The notes beneath the pieces were generated by a model. That model had not been told where the DNA came from, did no database searches, and saw nothing but the letters and a program-made list of their open reading frames with translations. 64,000 nt of DNA from Clostridium acidisoli DSM 12555 (GTDB taxonomy: Bacteria > Bacillota > Clostridia > Clostridiales > Clostridiaceae), in the NCBI RefSeq assembly GCF_900176305.1, contig NZ_FWXH01000002.1, positions 496,001 to 560,000 on the forward strand, given 5' to 3'. Both the position numbers and the translations under genes were made by a program. This document shows, in pieces, positions 27,732 to 35,412 of this stretch (the stretch's first letter is position 1; each line of letters starts with the position of its first letter).

Positions 27732-28640
27732 ATGAATTTTTTAGTATTAGACATAGGTGGTCAAGCTATAAAATATGCACTTATGAATGAAAAAACACAA
27801 TTTATAGAAAAAGGAAATGTGCCAACTCCAGCTGACACAATAGAAAACTTTATAGAGACCATTGGTACAATTTTTGATAAATATAGGGACAAAATTGAAG
27901 GTATTGCCATGAGTATGCCTGGCCGCATTGACAGCGATCGAGGATATTTATATACTGGAGGTGCTTTAGTGTACAATGATAATAAAGAGATGGCAACCCT
28001 AGTGCAACAGCGCTGTCCTGTACCAATTACAATAGAAAATGATGGCAAATGTGCCGCTTTAGCCGAAACATGGCTTGGAAACTTAAAAAATTTCGATGAT
28101 GCCATAGTAATAGTTATCGGTACTGGAATTGGAGGCGGCATCATTAAGGATAAAAAATTACTTAAAGGAAAACATTTTATTGCTGGAGAATTTAGTCTTA
28201 TCCAAACTAATTTAAACGATTATACTGATAAGCACTTAGGAATGTGGGCTACGCAGTCAGGAACACCTGCATTATGTACTTCTGTAGCAAAAATCAAACA
28301 CCTTCCACAAGAAAACGTAAATGGATATAAAGTTTTTGAACTTGCTAAAAGCGGTGATAAAGAAGTACTTGATGTAATAAATGATTATTGTTATAAAATA
28401 GCATTACAACTGTATAACTTACAGCACATTTATGATCCAGAAAAATTTGCTATTGGCGGCGGCATAAGCAAACAAGATATTTTGATTGAATATATCCAAA
28501 AAAATATAGACAAATGTGCAGATGAAATTCCATATATAATTAAACCTGAAATCATTCGTTGCAAATTTTACAACGATTCCAATTTAATTGGAGCATTATA
28601 TACTTACCTTACAAGATATAATTATTCGACTGACTTTTAA
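27732..28640 (+). CDS. ROK-family sugar kinase lacking the zinc-binding cysteines
   Basis: A 302-residue ROK (repressor/ORF/kinase) protein without an N-terminal helix-turn-helix, so a kinase. ATP-site motifs DIGGQAIKYAL (residue 7 on) and VIGTGIGGGIIKDKK, and the sugar-binding ENDGKCAALAE, are intact. The usual CxCGxxGCxE zinc site is absent; the matching region reads HLGMWATQSGTPAL, as in some beta-glucoside kinases of Firmicutes. Substrate could be glucose, N-acetylmannosamine or a disaccharide. It stands alone behind GGGAGGG and is convergent with the nucleotidyltransferase gene. Confidence 0.85.
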   Translation: MNFLVLDIGGQAIKYALMNEKTQFIEKGNVPTPADTIENFIETIGTIFDKYRDKIEGIAMSMPGRIDSDRGYLYTGGALVYNDNKEMATLVQQRCPVPITIENDGKCAALAETWLGNLKNFDDAIVIVIGTGIGGGIIKDKKLLKGKHFIAGEFSLIQTNLNDYTDKHLGMWATQSGTPALCTSVAKIKHLPQENVNGYKVFELAKSGDKEVLDVINDYCYKIALQLYNLQHIYDPEKFAIGGGISKQDILIEYIQKNIDKCADEIPYIIKPEIIRCKFYNDSNLIGALYTYLTRYNYSTDF

Positions 28641-28665
28641 TTACTGTATATTCTCCTCTTACGTA

Positions 28666-29709
28666 TTAAAGTATATTGTTTTTCTTTATATTCTGATTTT
28701 CAACATTTACTGTATCGATGCTACTCTTAAATATTGTAAACGTTGAATTTAGAATAATATTAGAAAATGTACAATTGTTTTCAATACTTATTTTATCCCA
28801 GATAATCGAATTATTTATTGTGTTACTTACGCCTATTTTGCAATTGCTTCCAATTATTGTGTTGGGACCTATAGTTGAATATGGACCAATTTTAGTATTT
28901 TCACCTATATACGCAGGCCCAATAATCTTAGTAGAATGTGGAATTGTAGTATTTTCACCTATATATATATCTTGACTTTGGTGATTAAACTCTTCAATCT
29001 GACACACTCCGTCAAATATATCTTGTTGAACCTGCATATATTTATTAATGCTTCCTATTTCTATCCAATATTTATCACTTTTATAAACTGCAATTGGATA
29101 ACCTTTTTTTATTAATAAAGGATATGTCTCTCTTTCAATTGATACCACTTCAGAATCAGGAATTTCTTTTAAGACACTTGGTTCAAATATATAAATGCCT
29201 GCATTAATGCTATGTGATTTTACAGGTAAAGTCTCTGGTTTTTCAGTAAATGCTTTTGCATAAAAATCTTCATTATACTCAATAACACCATAATCAGATG
29301 GATTTTCAACCTGCACTGCTGCAATTGTAACTGCTGCTGCTTTTTCTTTGTGGAATTTTATCATATCCTGTATGTTTATATTGCTTAATATGTCTCCATT
29401 AAGTATTATAAATGTGTCATCAAAAAAACTCTCAGCATTTTTAATTGCGCCTCCTGTGCCTAGCGGTATATCCTCACATATATAGGTAATTTTCACTCCT
29501 AATTTTGTACCATCACCAAAATATTGTTCGAACTTCTTTGCCTTATAACATGTGGTAATTATAATTTCGTCTATACCACATTCCTTAAGTTTTAAAATGT
29601 TTCTTTCTAAAAGTGGCTTTACCATGATTGGTACCATAGATTTAGGTAAATCATTTGTTAATGGTTTTAATCTGCTTCCCATTCCACCAGCAAGAAATAA
29701 TGCTTTCAT
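28666..29709 (-). CDS. Sugar-phosphate nucleotidyltransferase with C-terminal hexapeptide repeats
   Basis: A 347-residue enzyme. The N-terminal pyrophosphorylase domain (about 1-235) shows the activated-sugar signature LAGGMGSRLKPLT, the PLGTGGAIKNAE block and the metal-site LNGDIL. The C-terminal left-handed beta-helix (about 250-330) shows PAYIGENTKIGPYSTIGPN and ISENC-like turns. Relatives are annotated mannose-1-phosphate guanylyltransferase or glucose-1-phosphate thymidylyltransferase. As the exopolysaccharide operon has a GDP-mannose-dehydrogenase-like gene but no GDP-mannose maker, it is a candidate supplier, though not in the operon. AGGAGG precedes the ATG. Confidence 0.83.
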   Translation of the reverse strand: MKALFLAGGMGSRLKPLTNDLPKSMVPIMVKPLLERNILKLKECGIDEIIITTCYKAKKFEQYFGDGTKLGVKITYICEDIPLGTGGAIKNAESFFDDTFIILNGDILSNINIQDMIKFHKEKAAAVTIAAVQVENPSDYGVIEYNEDFYAKAFTEKPETLPVKSHSINAGIYIFEPSVLKEIPDSEVVSIERETYPLLIKKGYPIAVYKSDKYWIEIGSINKYMQVQQDIFDGVCQIEEFNHQSQDIYIGENTTIPHSTKIIGPAYIGENTKIGPYSTIGPNTIIGSNCKIGVSNTINNSIIWDKISIENNCTFSNIILNSTFTIFKSSIDTVNVENQNIKKNNIL

Positions 29710-29736
29710 AAATTTTCCTCCTTCATAGTTTCGTTT

Positions 29737-29772
29737 CTAAACCATACTTTCCTTAAGAGAGTATGATTTTAG
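29737..29772 (-). promoter_or_regulatory. Dyad in the leader of the nucleotidyltransferase gene
   Basis: CATACT and AGTATG form arms with a short loop, extended by CTAAA/TTTAG with one bulge. It lies between a TATAAT-like box (minus strand, near 29782) and the ribosome site at 29718. It could be an operator or a leader hairpin controlling translation. Confidence 0.4.
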
Positions 29773-29893
29773 TTTAGTATTATATTTTTAATAATTTTCA
29801 TTAGGTTCTGGGAATTTATTTACACATTGAATCACGTAACATAAATTAGCAGTAGGCCTGCTCTAGAAAAAGAATTATAAGTCATGATAAAAT

Positions 29894-29945
29894 AAAAAAA
29901 GCCACCTTAACTAATCATTAAATGTGACATTAAAATCAGTTGGCG
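29894..29945 (-). terminator. Minus-strand terminator hairpin, possible end of a small RNA
   Basis: On the minus strand, GCC, AACT and the TTAATGT/ACATTTAA segments fold back on themselves and are followed by TTTTTTT. It lies about 140 bases after the LacI gene stop, beyond a separate hairpin at 30058. A short transcript or a leader of the nucleotidyltransferase gene could therefore end here. The rest of 29710-30084 shows no coding potential. Confidence 0.6.
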
Positions 29946-30049
29946 CTCCGTCTTAACGATATGCAATTGAAATAGCATCTTCACAATTGAATCCTATTAA
30001 ATTTATTATATCATAAAGATTTTTTATTAGCAAGTATCTGAGAGTTTAT

Positions 30050-30078
30050 TCCATAAAAGGTCATAAAATTCATGACCT
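30050..30078 (-). terminator. Terminator candidate after the second LacI gene
   Basis: Minus-strand AGGTCAT/ATGACCT with a 7-base loop is followed by TTTTATGG, a short T-run. It starts 7 bases after the stop codon. Confidence 0.55.
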
Positions 30079-30084
30079 AATACC

Positions 30085-31101
30085 CTATATATTGCTACAG
30101 CTATTTCTAATAATAAGTTGCGTTTTCAATTTAACCTTACTAAGCTTCTGATTTCCATTTTCAATTATATCTAAAAGCATCTTTGAAGCATTTTGTCCGA
30201 GTAAATACATGTTTTGATCTACAGTTGTTAGCTTTGGCTCAACTATACTTGAAATATATATATTATCAAATCCAATTATAGAAACATCCTTAGGTACATC
30301 AAGTTTCATTATTTTACATGCATTAAGAACTCCTAATGCCATCAAATCATTACATGCAAATACAGCTATAGGTGGTTTTACTATGCTTAATACTTTACTC
30401 ATTATTTTCATAGTTCCATCCACAGTTTTATAGCTATTACCTTCACCAATATTTACAGTTTTTTTCATATCAATTAACTTATTTTCTTCCATAAATTTAT
30501 TATAAACTTTTTCTTTTATATCATATGAATAACTTTCTTTACCTCTTACAAATATTATATTTTTATGTCCAAGTCCCAAGAGGTGCTCCATTGCCTGTCT
30601 TGCACCACTAGCCTCATCATTAATTACAAAATTGCAGTCTACTCCCTCATTGTATCCATTAATAGCCACAAGAGGTATATCTTTAGTCACCTCTTCATAA
30701 AACCCATTTTTCATATTTTCAGTTTTAGGATCGATAACTATGATTCCATCTACCTGTCTGCCCATGAGTGAATTTATATATTTTATTTCTTCATGAGCAT
30801 TATCATCTGTATCACAAAGGTATATTGAATAACCATTTATTCTTAGGTCATATTCAATAGCTTTAATTACAGTTGAAAAAAACAGATTATTTATACTTGG
30901 AACTATCACCCCTATAGTTTTTGTGTTTTGACTAATTAATGACCTTGCCAATATGTTAGGACTAAAGTTCAATTTTTTTATTGCTTTTTCAACCCTAAGC
31001 CTAGTCTCTTCTTTCACAGGATAATTATTGTTTATAACTCTAGATACTGTACTCATAGAGACCTTAGCTTCTCTTGCAACATCTTTTATATTAAATTTCA
31101 T
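30085..31101 (-). CDS. LacI-family transcriptional regulator, paralogue of the gal-operon regulator
   Basis: A 338-residue LacI-type protein with helix-turn-helix IKDVAREAKVSMSTVSRVIN at the N-terminus and a sugar-binding effector domain. Long stretches match the regulator at 2432-3463 closely, for example NNYPVK, HKNIIFVRGKESYS, FACNDLMALGVLNACK and VEPKLTTVDQNM. Equivalent effector-pocket residues suggest related ligands. It stands alone; the nearest co-directional gene is the nucleotidyltransferase. Its targets cannot be read from the sequence. Confidence 0.87.
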   Translation of the reverse strand: MKFNIKDVAREAKVSMSTVSRVINNNYPVKEETRLRVEKAIKKLNFSPNILARSLISQNTKTIGVIVPSINNLFFSTVIKAIEYDLRINGYSIYLCDTDDNAHEEIKYINSLMGRQVDGIIVIDPKTENMKNGFYEEVTKDIPLVAINGYNEGVDCNFVINDEASGARQAMEHLLGLGHKNIIFVRGKESYSYDIKEKVYNKFMEENKLIDMKKTVNIGEGNSYKTVDGTMKIMSKVLSIVKPPIAVFACNDLMALGVLNACKIMKLDVPKDVSIIGFDNIYISSIVEPKLTTVDQNMYLLGQNASKMLLDIIENGNQKLSKVKLKTQLIIRNSCSNI

Positions 31102-31411
31102 CTTATTTCCACCTCTATAAAATCAACATGTTTCTACATAGCTTTACAGCATTTAATCTACTTAGATAAATTTTACTAAGTAAATCAACTATTGTAAAGT
31201 ATATAAATAATAAGATGAGTATTTTTTGGCATTCTTCCAAAATACAAGACTTTTTTATTCCATAGTTTTATTCATCTTCGTCTCCCATAAATCCTATAAA
31301 CAGAGTTCTTGGTTTCAGGTGGAGTTTTACAGATGGTAGTCTTCGGATAAATCATATATAATAAATGTATTACAAAATTTTAAATAGAATTTTTTAAAAG
31401 GAGTGACTAGC
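31102..31411. promoter_or_regulatory. 310-nt divergent region with a dyad and a shared leader motif
   Basis: ACTTAG (31160-31165) and CTAAGT (31176-31181) form a dyad 60-80 bases ahead of the LacI gene, a candidate autoregulatory operator. Bases 31282-31351 on the plus strand form a CTCC/GGAG, CCT/AGG, AAAC/GTTT nested hairpin. It ends in the motif GGAGTTTTAC ... GGATAAA, closely resembling 6163-6194. A 31-base run is shared, with 23 of 32 aligned positions identical by eye. No gene was recognised here. Confidence 0.4.
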
Positions 31412-31795
31412 TTGAATTATTCCATTAAAGATGTATCTGAGAAATTTAACATATCCCCTTACACTCTCCGTTATTATGAAAAAGAAGAACTTTTGCCAAA
31501 TATTCATCGTACAAGTAATGGAACTAGAGTTTACAGTGATGTTGACCTTGAGTGGCTACAGCTTATTTGCTGCATGAGAGCTACTGGTATGTCTATATCT
31601 TATATAAAAGACTATGTTGATTTATGTCGTCAAGGAGACGATACTATATCTGAAAGGCGTGAAATTATCGTTAAGCAAAAGGAAATTATTGAGAATCATA
31701 TTAAGGAATATACTAAACTTCTAAGACTAGTAAACAAAAAATTAGAACACTATGACACTCTTACTAAATTCAATGGAAAAATGCTTGATACATAA
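31412..31795 (+). CDS. MerR-family transcriptional regulator (AdhR/YyaN-like)
   Basis: A 127-residue MerR protein with the winged helix at the N-terminus (YSIKDVSEKFNISPYTLRYYEKEELLP) and a coiled-coil dimerisation helix after residue 80. A TTG at 31412 is preferred as start because AAAGGAG sits 8 bases upstream; a GTG at 31403 overlaps that site. No cysteine metal-binding pattern is visible, so an organic or redox signal is more likely than a metal. The stop is one base from the convergent HxlR gene. The shared leader motif ends 60 bases upstream. Confidence 0.85.
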   Translation: MNYSIKDVSEKFNISPYTLRYYEKEELLPNIHRTSNGTRVYSDVDLEWLQLICCMRATGMSISYIKDYVDLCRQGDDTISERREIIVKQKEIIENHIKEYTKLLRLVNKKLEHYDTLTKFNGKMLDT

Positions 31796-31796
31796 A

Positions 31797-32126
31797 TTAA
31801 ATATTTTTATTATGCCTTTCACCCCACTGGAACATTCTTATAAGTATTGGTATTAATGTTTTTCCTTCTTCAGTTAAAGAATATTCAACTTTAGGTGGAA
31901 CTTCATTATACTGTTCTCTGTGAATGAGATTACTACTTTCCATTTCCTTTAACTGTTTACTTAATGTTTTATGAGCAATTGGCTGTAATTTATCCTTTAA
32001 TTTGTTATACCTTATAACTTCTGCTTTGTATAACTCCCATAATATAATCCATTTCCATTTTCCCTCAAACACAGACATTGTATAATACATTGAACAGCTT
32101 CCATATTTACTTTCGAAATTTTTCAT
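31797..32126 (-). CDS. HxlR-family transcriptional regulator
   Basis: A 109-residue winged-helix protein with the family core FEGKWKWIILWELYK, LSKQLKEMESSNLIHREQYN and PPKVEYSLTEEGKTL. A conserved cysteine (Cys11 in GSCSMYY) matches the redox/quinone-sensing cysteine of YodB/HypR-type members. It is divergent from the FMN reductase-like gene, which it probably represses under non-stress conditions; this is inference from arrangement. AGGAG precedes the ATG. Confidence 0.88.
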   Translation of the reverse strand: MKNFESKYGSCSMYYTMSVFEGKWKWIILWELYKAEVIRYNKLKDKLQPIAHKTLSKQLKEMESSNLIHREQYNEVPPKVEYSLTEEGKTLIPILIRMFQWGERHNKNI

Positions 32127-32254
32127 ATAGCAATACTCCTAACTCACCTTTTGGTTAGTATATAACATATAAGTGCATACTTCCCCATTTTTCTATAATG
32201 ATATATAATTCATAACATAAAGTCAATCATATTATATATACGGAGGTAATATTC

Positions 32255-32905
32255 ATGAAAATACTAGCAATAAACGGAAGTCCAAGAAAAAATAAAAATA
32301 CCGCTACCCTTCTTAACAAGGCTCTTGAGGGAGCAGCATCTAAGGGAGCTGAAACGGAAATTGTTCATCTTTATAATCAAAATTATAAGGGTTGTATTAG
32401 CTGTTTTTCCTGTAAACTAAAAGATGGCAAAAATTATGGCAAATGCGCTTTAAAGGATGATTTAGCACCGATTCTTGAAAAAGCTGCAAATGCAGATGCC
32501 ATTATACTTGGTTCCCCAATATATTTAAGTTCAATTACAGGAGTTATGAGATCATTTTTAGAAAGGTTAGTTTTTCCTTATTTATCTTACACGCCTGATC
32601 ATTCAAGTCTTTTCCCTAGAAAAACACAAACTGGATTCATTTATACCATGAATGTATCTAGAAAACGGATGCAGGATTCAGGTTATGAACATGAATTTAA
32701 ATTTACAGAAATGTATATGACAAAAATATTTGGTTCTTTTGAATCATTATTTGTAAATGATACCTATCAATTTGATGATTATTCGAAATATGTTGCCACA
32801 CTATTTGATGAAACTGAAAAAGCAAAGGTTAGAAAAACACAATTTCCAAAAGACTGTGAGAATGCCTTTGATATGGGTGTCCGATTTGCTACACAGACAA
32901 AATAA
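32255..32905 (+). CDS. NAD(P)H-dependent FMN reductase / iron-sulfur flavoprotein-like
   Basis: A 216-residue flavodoxin-fold protein. The FMN phosphate loop is ILAINGSPRKNKNTATLL; the segment YKGCISCFSCKLKDGKNYGKC carries a compact cysteine cluster as in iron-sulfur flavoproteins, and LGSPIYLSSITGVMRSFLERL is the second flavin loop. It likely reduces quinones, nitro- or azo-compounds using NAD(P)H. It is divergent from the HxlR regulator and has GGAGG upstream. The stop codon opens a run of AAAAT repeats. Confidence 0.85.
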   Translation: MKILAINGSPRKNKNTATLLNKALEGAASKGAETEIVHLYNQNYKGCISCFSCKLKDGKNYGKCALKDDLAPILEKAANADAIILGSPIYLSSITGVMRSFLERLVFPYLSYTPDHSSLFPRKTQTGFIYTMNVSRKRMQDSGYEHEFKFTEMYMTKIFGSFESLFVNDTYQFDDYSKYVATLFDETEKAKVRKTQFPKDCENAFDMGVRFATQTK

Positions 32906-32972
32906 AATAAAATAAAATAAAACGTGCACTCTAGGTGTTGGTTTGGTTTTGACACTACCCAGAGTGACACGC
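32906..32972 (-). terminator. Terminator of the MGT glycosyltransferase gene
   Basis: On the minus strand, GTGTCACTCTGGGT pairs imperfectly with ACCTAGAGTGCAC and is followed by GTTTTATTTTATTTTATTTT. The T-rich tail is the complement of four to five AAAAT units that also contain the stop of the plus-strand flavoprotein gene. Confidence 0.65.
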
Positions 32973-33001
32973 CTTATTTTCGGATATTAATATTTCTATC
33001 T

Positions 33002-34207
33002 CTAAGCAAAAATACCCTTTTCTTTCTTTAATTTAGAAATCTCCTCCACCGCTTTTTTGTACCCACCAGTCAGTTTAAAAGAACTACTTATCTTTTTAAT
33101 ATTATTTATATAACTCGGATCAGTTAAAACCTTCTTAACAGAATTTTTTAATATTTCTGGTGTAAGCTTGTCTTTATCTAGGGAAATGGCAGCTCCAAGT
33201 TCCGATGCTCTTTTTGCCATATATGGCTGATCTGCTCCTATAGGTATTGCTACAAAAGGTATATTATTATACAATAAATCATTGGTACTATTCATTCCTG
33301 CATGAGTTATTGCAACATCCGTATACTTTAAAATCTCTGATTGTGGAACATAATTTCTCACAATAAAATTTTTGGGTATATCAAATGAAGATAAATCCAC
33401 ATTGTAAGCAGCCATAACTACTACTACATCACTACCTCCAAAGCTTTTAAAAAATATATCATAAAGCCTATTATCTGTATTATTGAAAACTGTACCTAAT
33501 GAAATATATATAACTTTTTTATCTTTTAACTTTTCAAACGGAAAGTCTAAGTTTTCTTTTCTATTGTATATTGGTGGACCAATAAATATAAAATTGTCAT
33601 TATAATACTTAGGATTAGTTATAAAATACTTTGATGTATATGCAATATTTATATCACCATTATTAAAATACATATCAATTAAATTTGGCATAGTAATATT
33701 ATAAGTTTCTTCTAAGTTATGCGCTACTCTTTCATAAGTTTTAATCATTGGATGGTTTTTTATTTGTTCTTCGCTTATAGATAAACCTTCCTTTGACATA
33801 AGTTCTTTTGGAGTTGCAAATATTGCAAAAGAAGATACAGTGGGTAATTTTAATATCTGAGCAATGATATTTGCATAAGGGAACATAGAACTATGAATTA
33901 TGTAATCAAATTTTAAATTCTTAATCTTATCTAGAATTTCATTAATGATTTCTTGACTTTTATCAATGTCTTTATTAATGAAATCTAGATAATCATTAAT
34001 ATTAGTCCCTTTTTTACGATTAATTTCATCCCTTCTGAAATTAGTATAACTCATAAAAGTAGCTCCAGTTTTTTCTATTTTTGTTTTAAACTCTTCGGTA
34101 CAAAAATAAGCCACATTTTCGCCTTCTCTAATTAGTTCATCCACAAGCCCTAATGTTGGATTAATATGACCATGGGCTGGAATGTTAAAAAAAAGTACAT
34201 TTGACAT
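33002..34207 (-). CDS. MGT-family (GT1) glycosyltransferase
   Basis: A 401-residue GT-B enzyme of the macrolide glycosyltransferase / YjiC-YojK group. The N-terminal acceptor domain begins NVLFFNIPAHGHINPTLGLV, and the C-terminal donor domain holds VIYISLGTVFNN, VRNYVPQSEILK and the PSPG-like THAGMNSTNDLLYNNIPF. It should glycosylate a small lipophilic acceptor, perhaps for detoxification or lipid glycoside formation. Single gene with a good promoter at 34292-34320. Confidence 0.87.
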   Translation of the reverse strand: MSNVLFFNIPAHGHINPTLGLVDELIREGENVAYFCTEEFKTKIEKTGATFMSYTNFRRDEINRKKGTNINDYLDFINKDIDKSQEIINEILDKIKNLKFDYIIHSSMFPYANIIAQILKLPTVSSFAIFATPKELMSKEGLSISEEQIKNHPMIKTYERVAHNLEETYNITMPNLIDMYFNNGDINIAYTSKYFITNPKYYNDNFIFIGPPIYNRKENLDFPFEKLKDKKVIYISLGTVFNNTDNRLYDIFFKSFGGSDVVVVMAAYNVDLSSFDIPKNFIVRNYVPQSEILKYTDVAITHAGMNSTNDLLYNNIPFVAIPIGADQPYMAKRASELGAAISLDKDKLTPEILKNSVKKVLTDPSYINNIKKISSSFKLTGGYKKAVEEISKLKKEKGIFA

Positions 34208-34291
34208 ATCATCACATCCTAACTTTATTTTGGTTACAGATTTGTAATTAAGATATTTTTCTACTGTGTTTTATCATATATGTTTAAAATT

Positions 34292-34320
34292 AGTATATAC
34301 CTCACAATAACTTTTTGCAA
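34292..34320 (-). promoter_or_regulatory. Promoter of the MGT glycosyltransferase gene
   Basis: Minus-strand TTGCAA and TATACT are separated by 17 bases, 85 bases before the ATG. Confidence 0.6.
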
Positions 34321-34403
34321 CATTTCATTGTAATTTATGTTTATTAGTCTGTAGTATTATGTCAAATCTTTGATATACATCTGATTTTCCATTTCAATAT
34401 TAT

Positions 34404-35294
34404 CTATAAATTTAAACCCACATTATTTCTAGAAAGAAGAACATCTTTGATTTTATGTTCGTCCGAAGTCATATAATGGTTTTTCTTTATTGCAAGTGAT
34501 ATATAAAAAAGTATTGATTCTTTAAGGGGAACCTTTTTTATGCTTTCGATATTCTTAACCGCCATATGTATCATTATTCCTATTCCAATACCTGAGCCTA
34601 TAAGTGATTTTGCTGTTTGTATTTCATCTGTGCAATAATAGTTTGTTAAAGAAGTTTTGTTTTTGAGGAAAAGATTTTTAAGTACTTTATTATGTATATA
34701 AGAATCTCCCAAAACAATAAATTTTTCCTTTGCAATATCATTAAAATCTAATCCTTCTTTTTCTGGGATTATGTGATTTTTACTTAAGCAAACTACGAAT
34801 TGGTCTGTTTTTAAAATAGTTGCATCTATGTCAGTAGCGTCTATTGGAGTGAGTGAACCTATAAGGGCCATGTCAACCTTGCCCGCCAATAAAAGATTTT
34901 TCATAGTTGCTGATCCTGTCTCTACAAGTTCTACTTTTTCAATAGCTCCATTTTCAACTAATTTTTCCATAAATGCTGGGAAAAAATATGCACCTATAAT
35001 AGGGGGAACTCCTAACTTTATTTTACGTCCTGCTACCTTCGAAATTTCAAACTTTATTTCATTTATTTCATTAAATATGGTTGCACAATGACTTTCAAGG
35101 ATTTTTCCAGTTTCAGTCAATGAAAATTTAGTTAATGAATGGTCTCTTATAATAAGTTTTGTATTTAATTCTTTTTCAAGTCTATGCAAAGCCATAGTCA
35201 CCGAAGGCTGTGAAACATAAAGAATTTTCGCAGTCTCAGTAAAATTTTTAGTCTTACACAGACAATTAAAATATTCTAAATCTCTTAGATTCAT
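34404..35294 (-). CDS. LysR-family transcriptional regulator next to the malate genes
   Basis: A 296-residue LysR protein: winged helix (LRDLEYFNCLCKTKNFTETA, VSQPSVTMALHRLEKEL) and an effector-binding domain from about residue 90. The ATG at 35294 follows AAAGGAG; the longer frame from 35333 has no site. It lies on the same strand directly behind the malic enzyme gene but after a perfect hairpin, so it is probably a separate unit. Control of the malate carrier and malic enzyme is inferred from neighbourhood. Confidence 0.87.
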   Translation of the reverse strand: MNLRDLEYFNCLCKTKNFTETAKILYVSQPSVTMALHRLEKELNTKLIIRDHSLTKFSLTETGKILESHCATIFNEINEIKFEISKVAGRKIKLGVPPIIGAYFFPAFMEKLVENGAIEKVELVETGSATMKNLLLAGKVDMALIGSLTPIDATDIDATILKTDQFVVCLSKNHIIPEKEGLDFNDIAKEKFIVLGDSYIHNKVLKNLFLKNKTSLTNYYCTDEIQTAKSLIGSGIGIGIMIHMAVKNIESIKKVPLKESILFYISLAIKKNHYMTSDEHKIKDVLLSRNNVGLNL

Positions 35295-35373
35295 AATTAC
35301 AACTCCTTTATAAATAGAATATACTATTTGCAAAAGGGCATCAATATTAATATTTTTTATGATAAATAGATAG

Positions 35374-35409
35374 CATTAAAGGACAATTTTTTCAAATTGT
35401 CCTTTAATG
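35374..35409 (-). terminator. Perfect hairpin after the malic enzyme gene
   Basis: A 16-base arm CATTAAAGGACAATTT is perfectly complementary to AAATTGTCCTTTAATG across a 4-base loop. No T-run follows on either strand outside the arms, so it may be a weak terminator or an mRNA-stabilising stem between the malate operon and lysR. Confidence 0.65.
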
Positions 35410-35412
35410 TGA

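Noticed and set aside
27761-28144. 127-codon minus-strand frame opposite the ROK kinase
   Set aside because: Shadow of a strongly supported kinase gene; composition is that of a reverse-strand frame.
29894-30057. Known riboswitch (cobalamin, c-di-GMP, THF or guanidine type)
   Set aside because: Compared with remembered consensus cores and found no convincing match; kept only as a terminator/small-RNA candidate.
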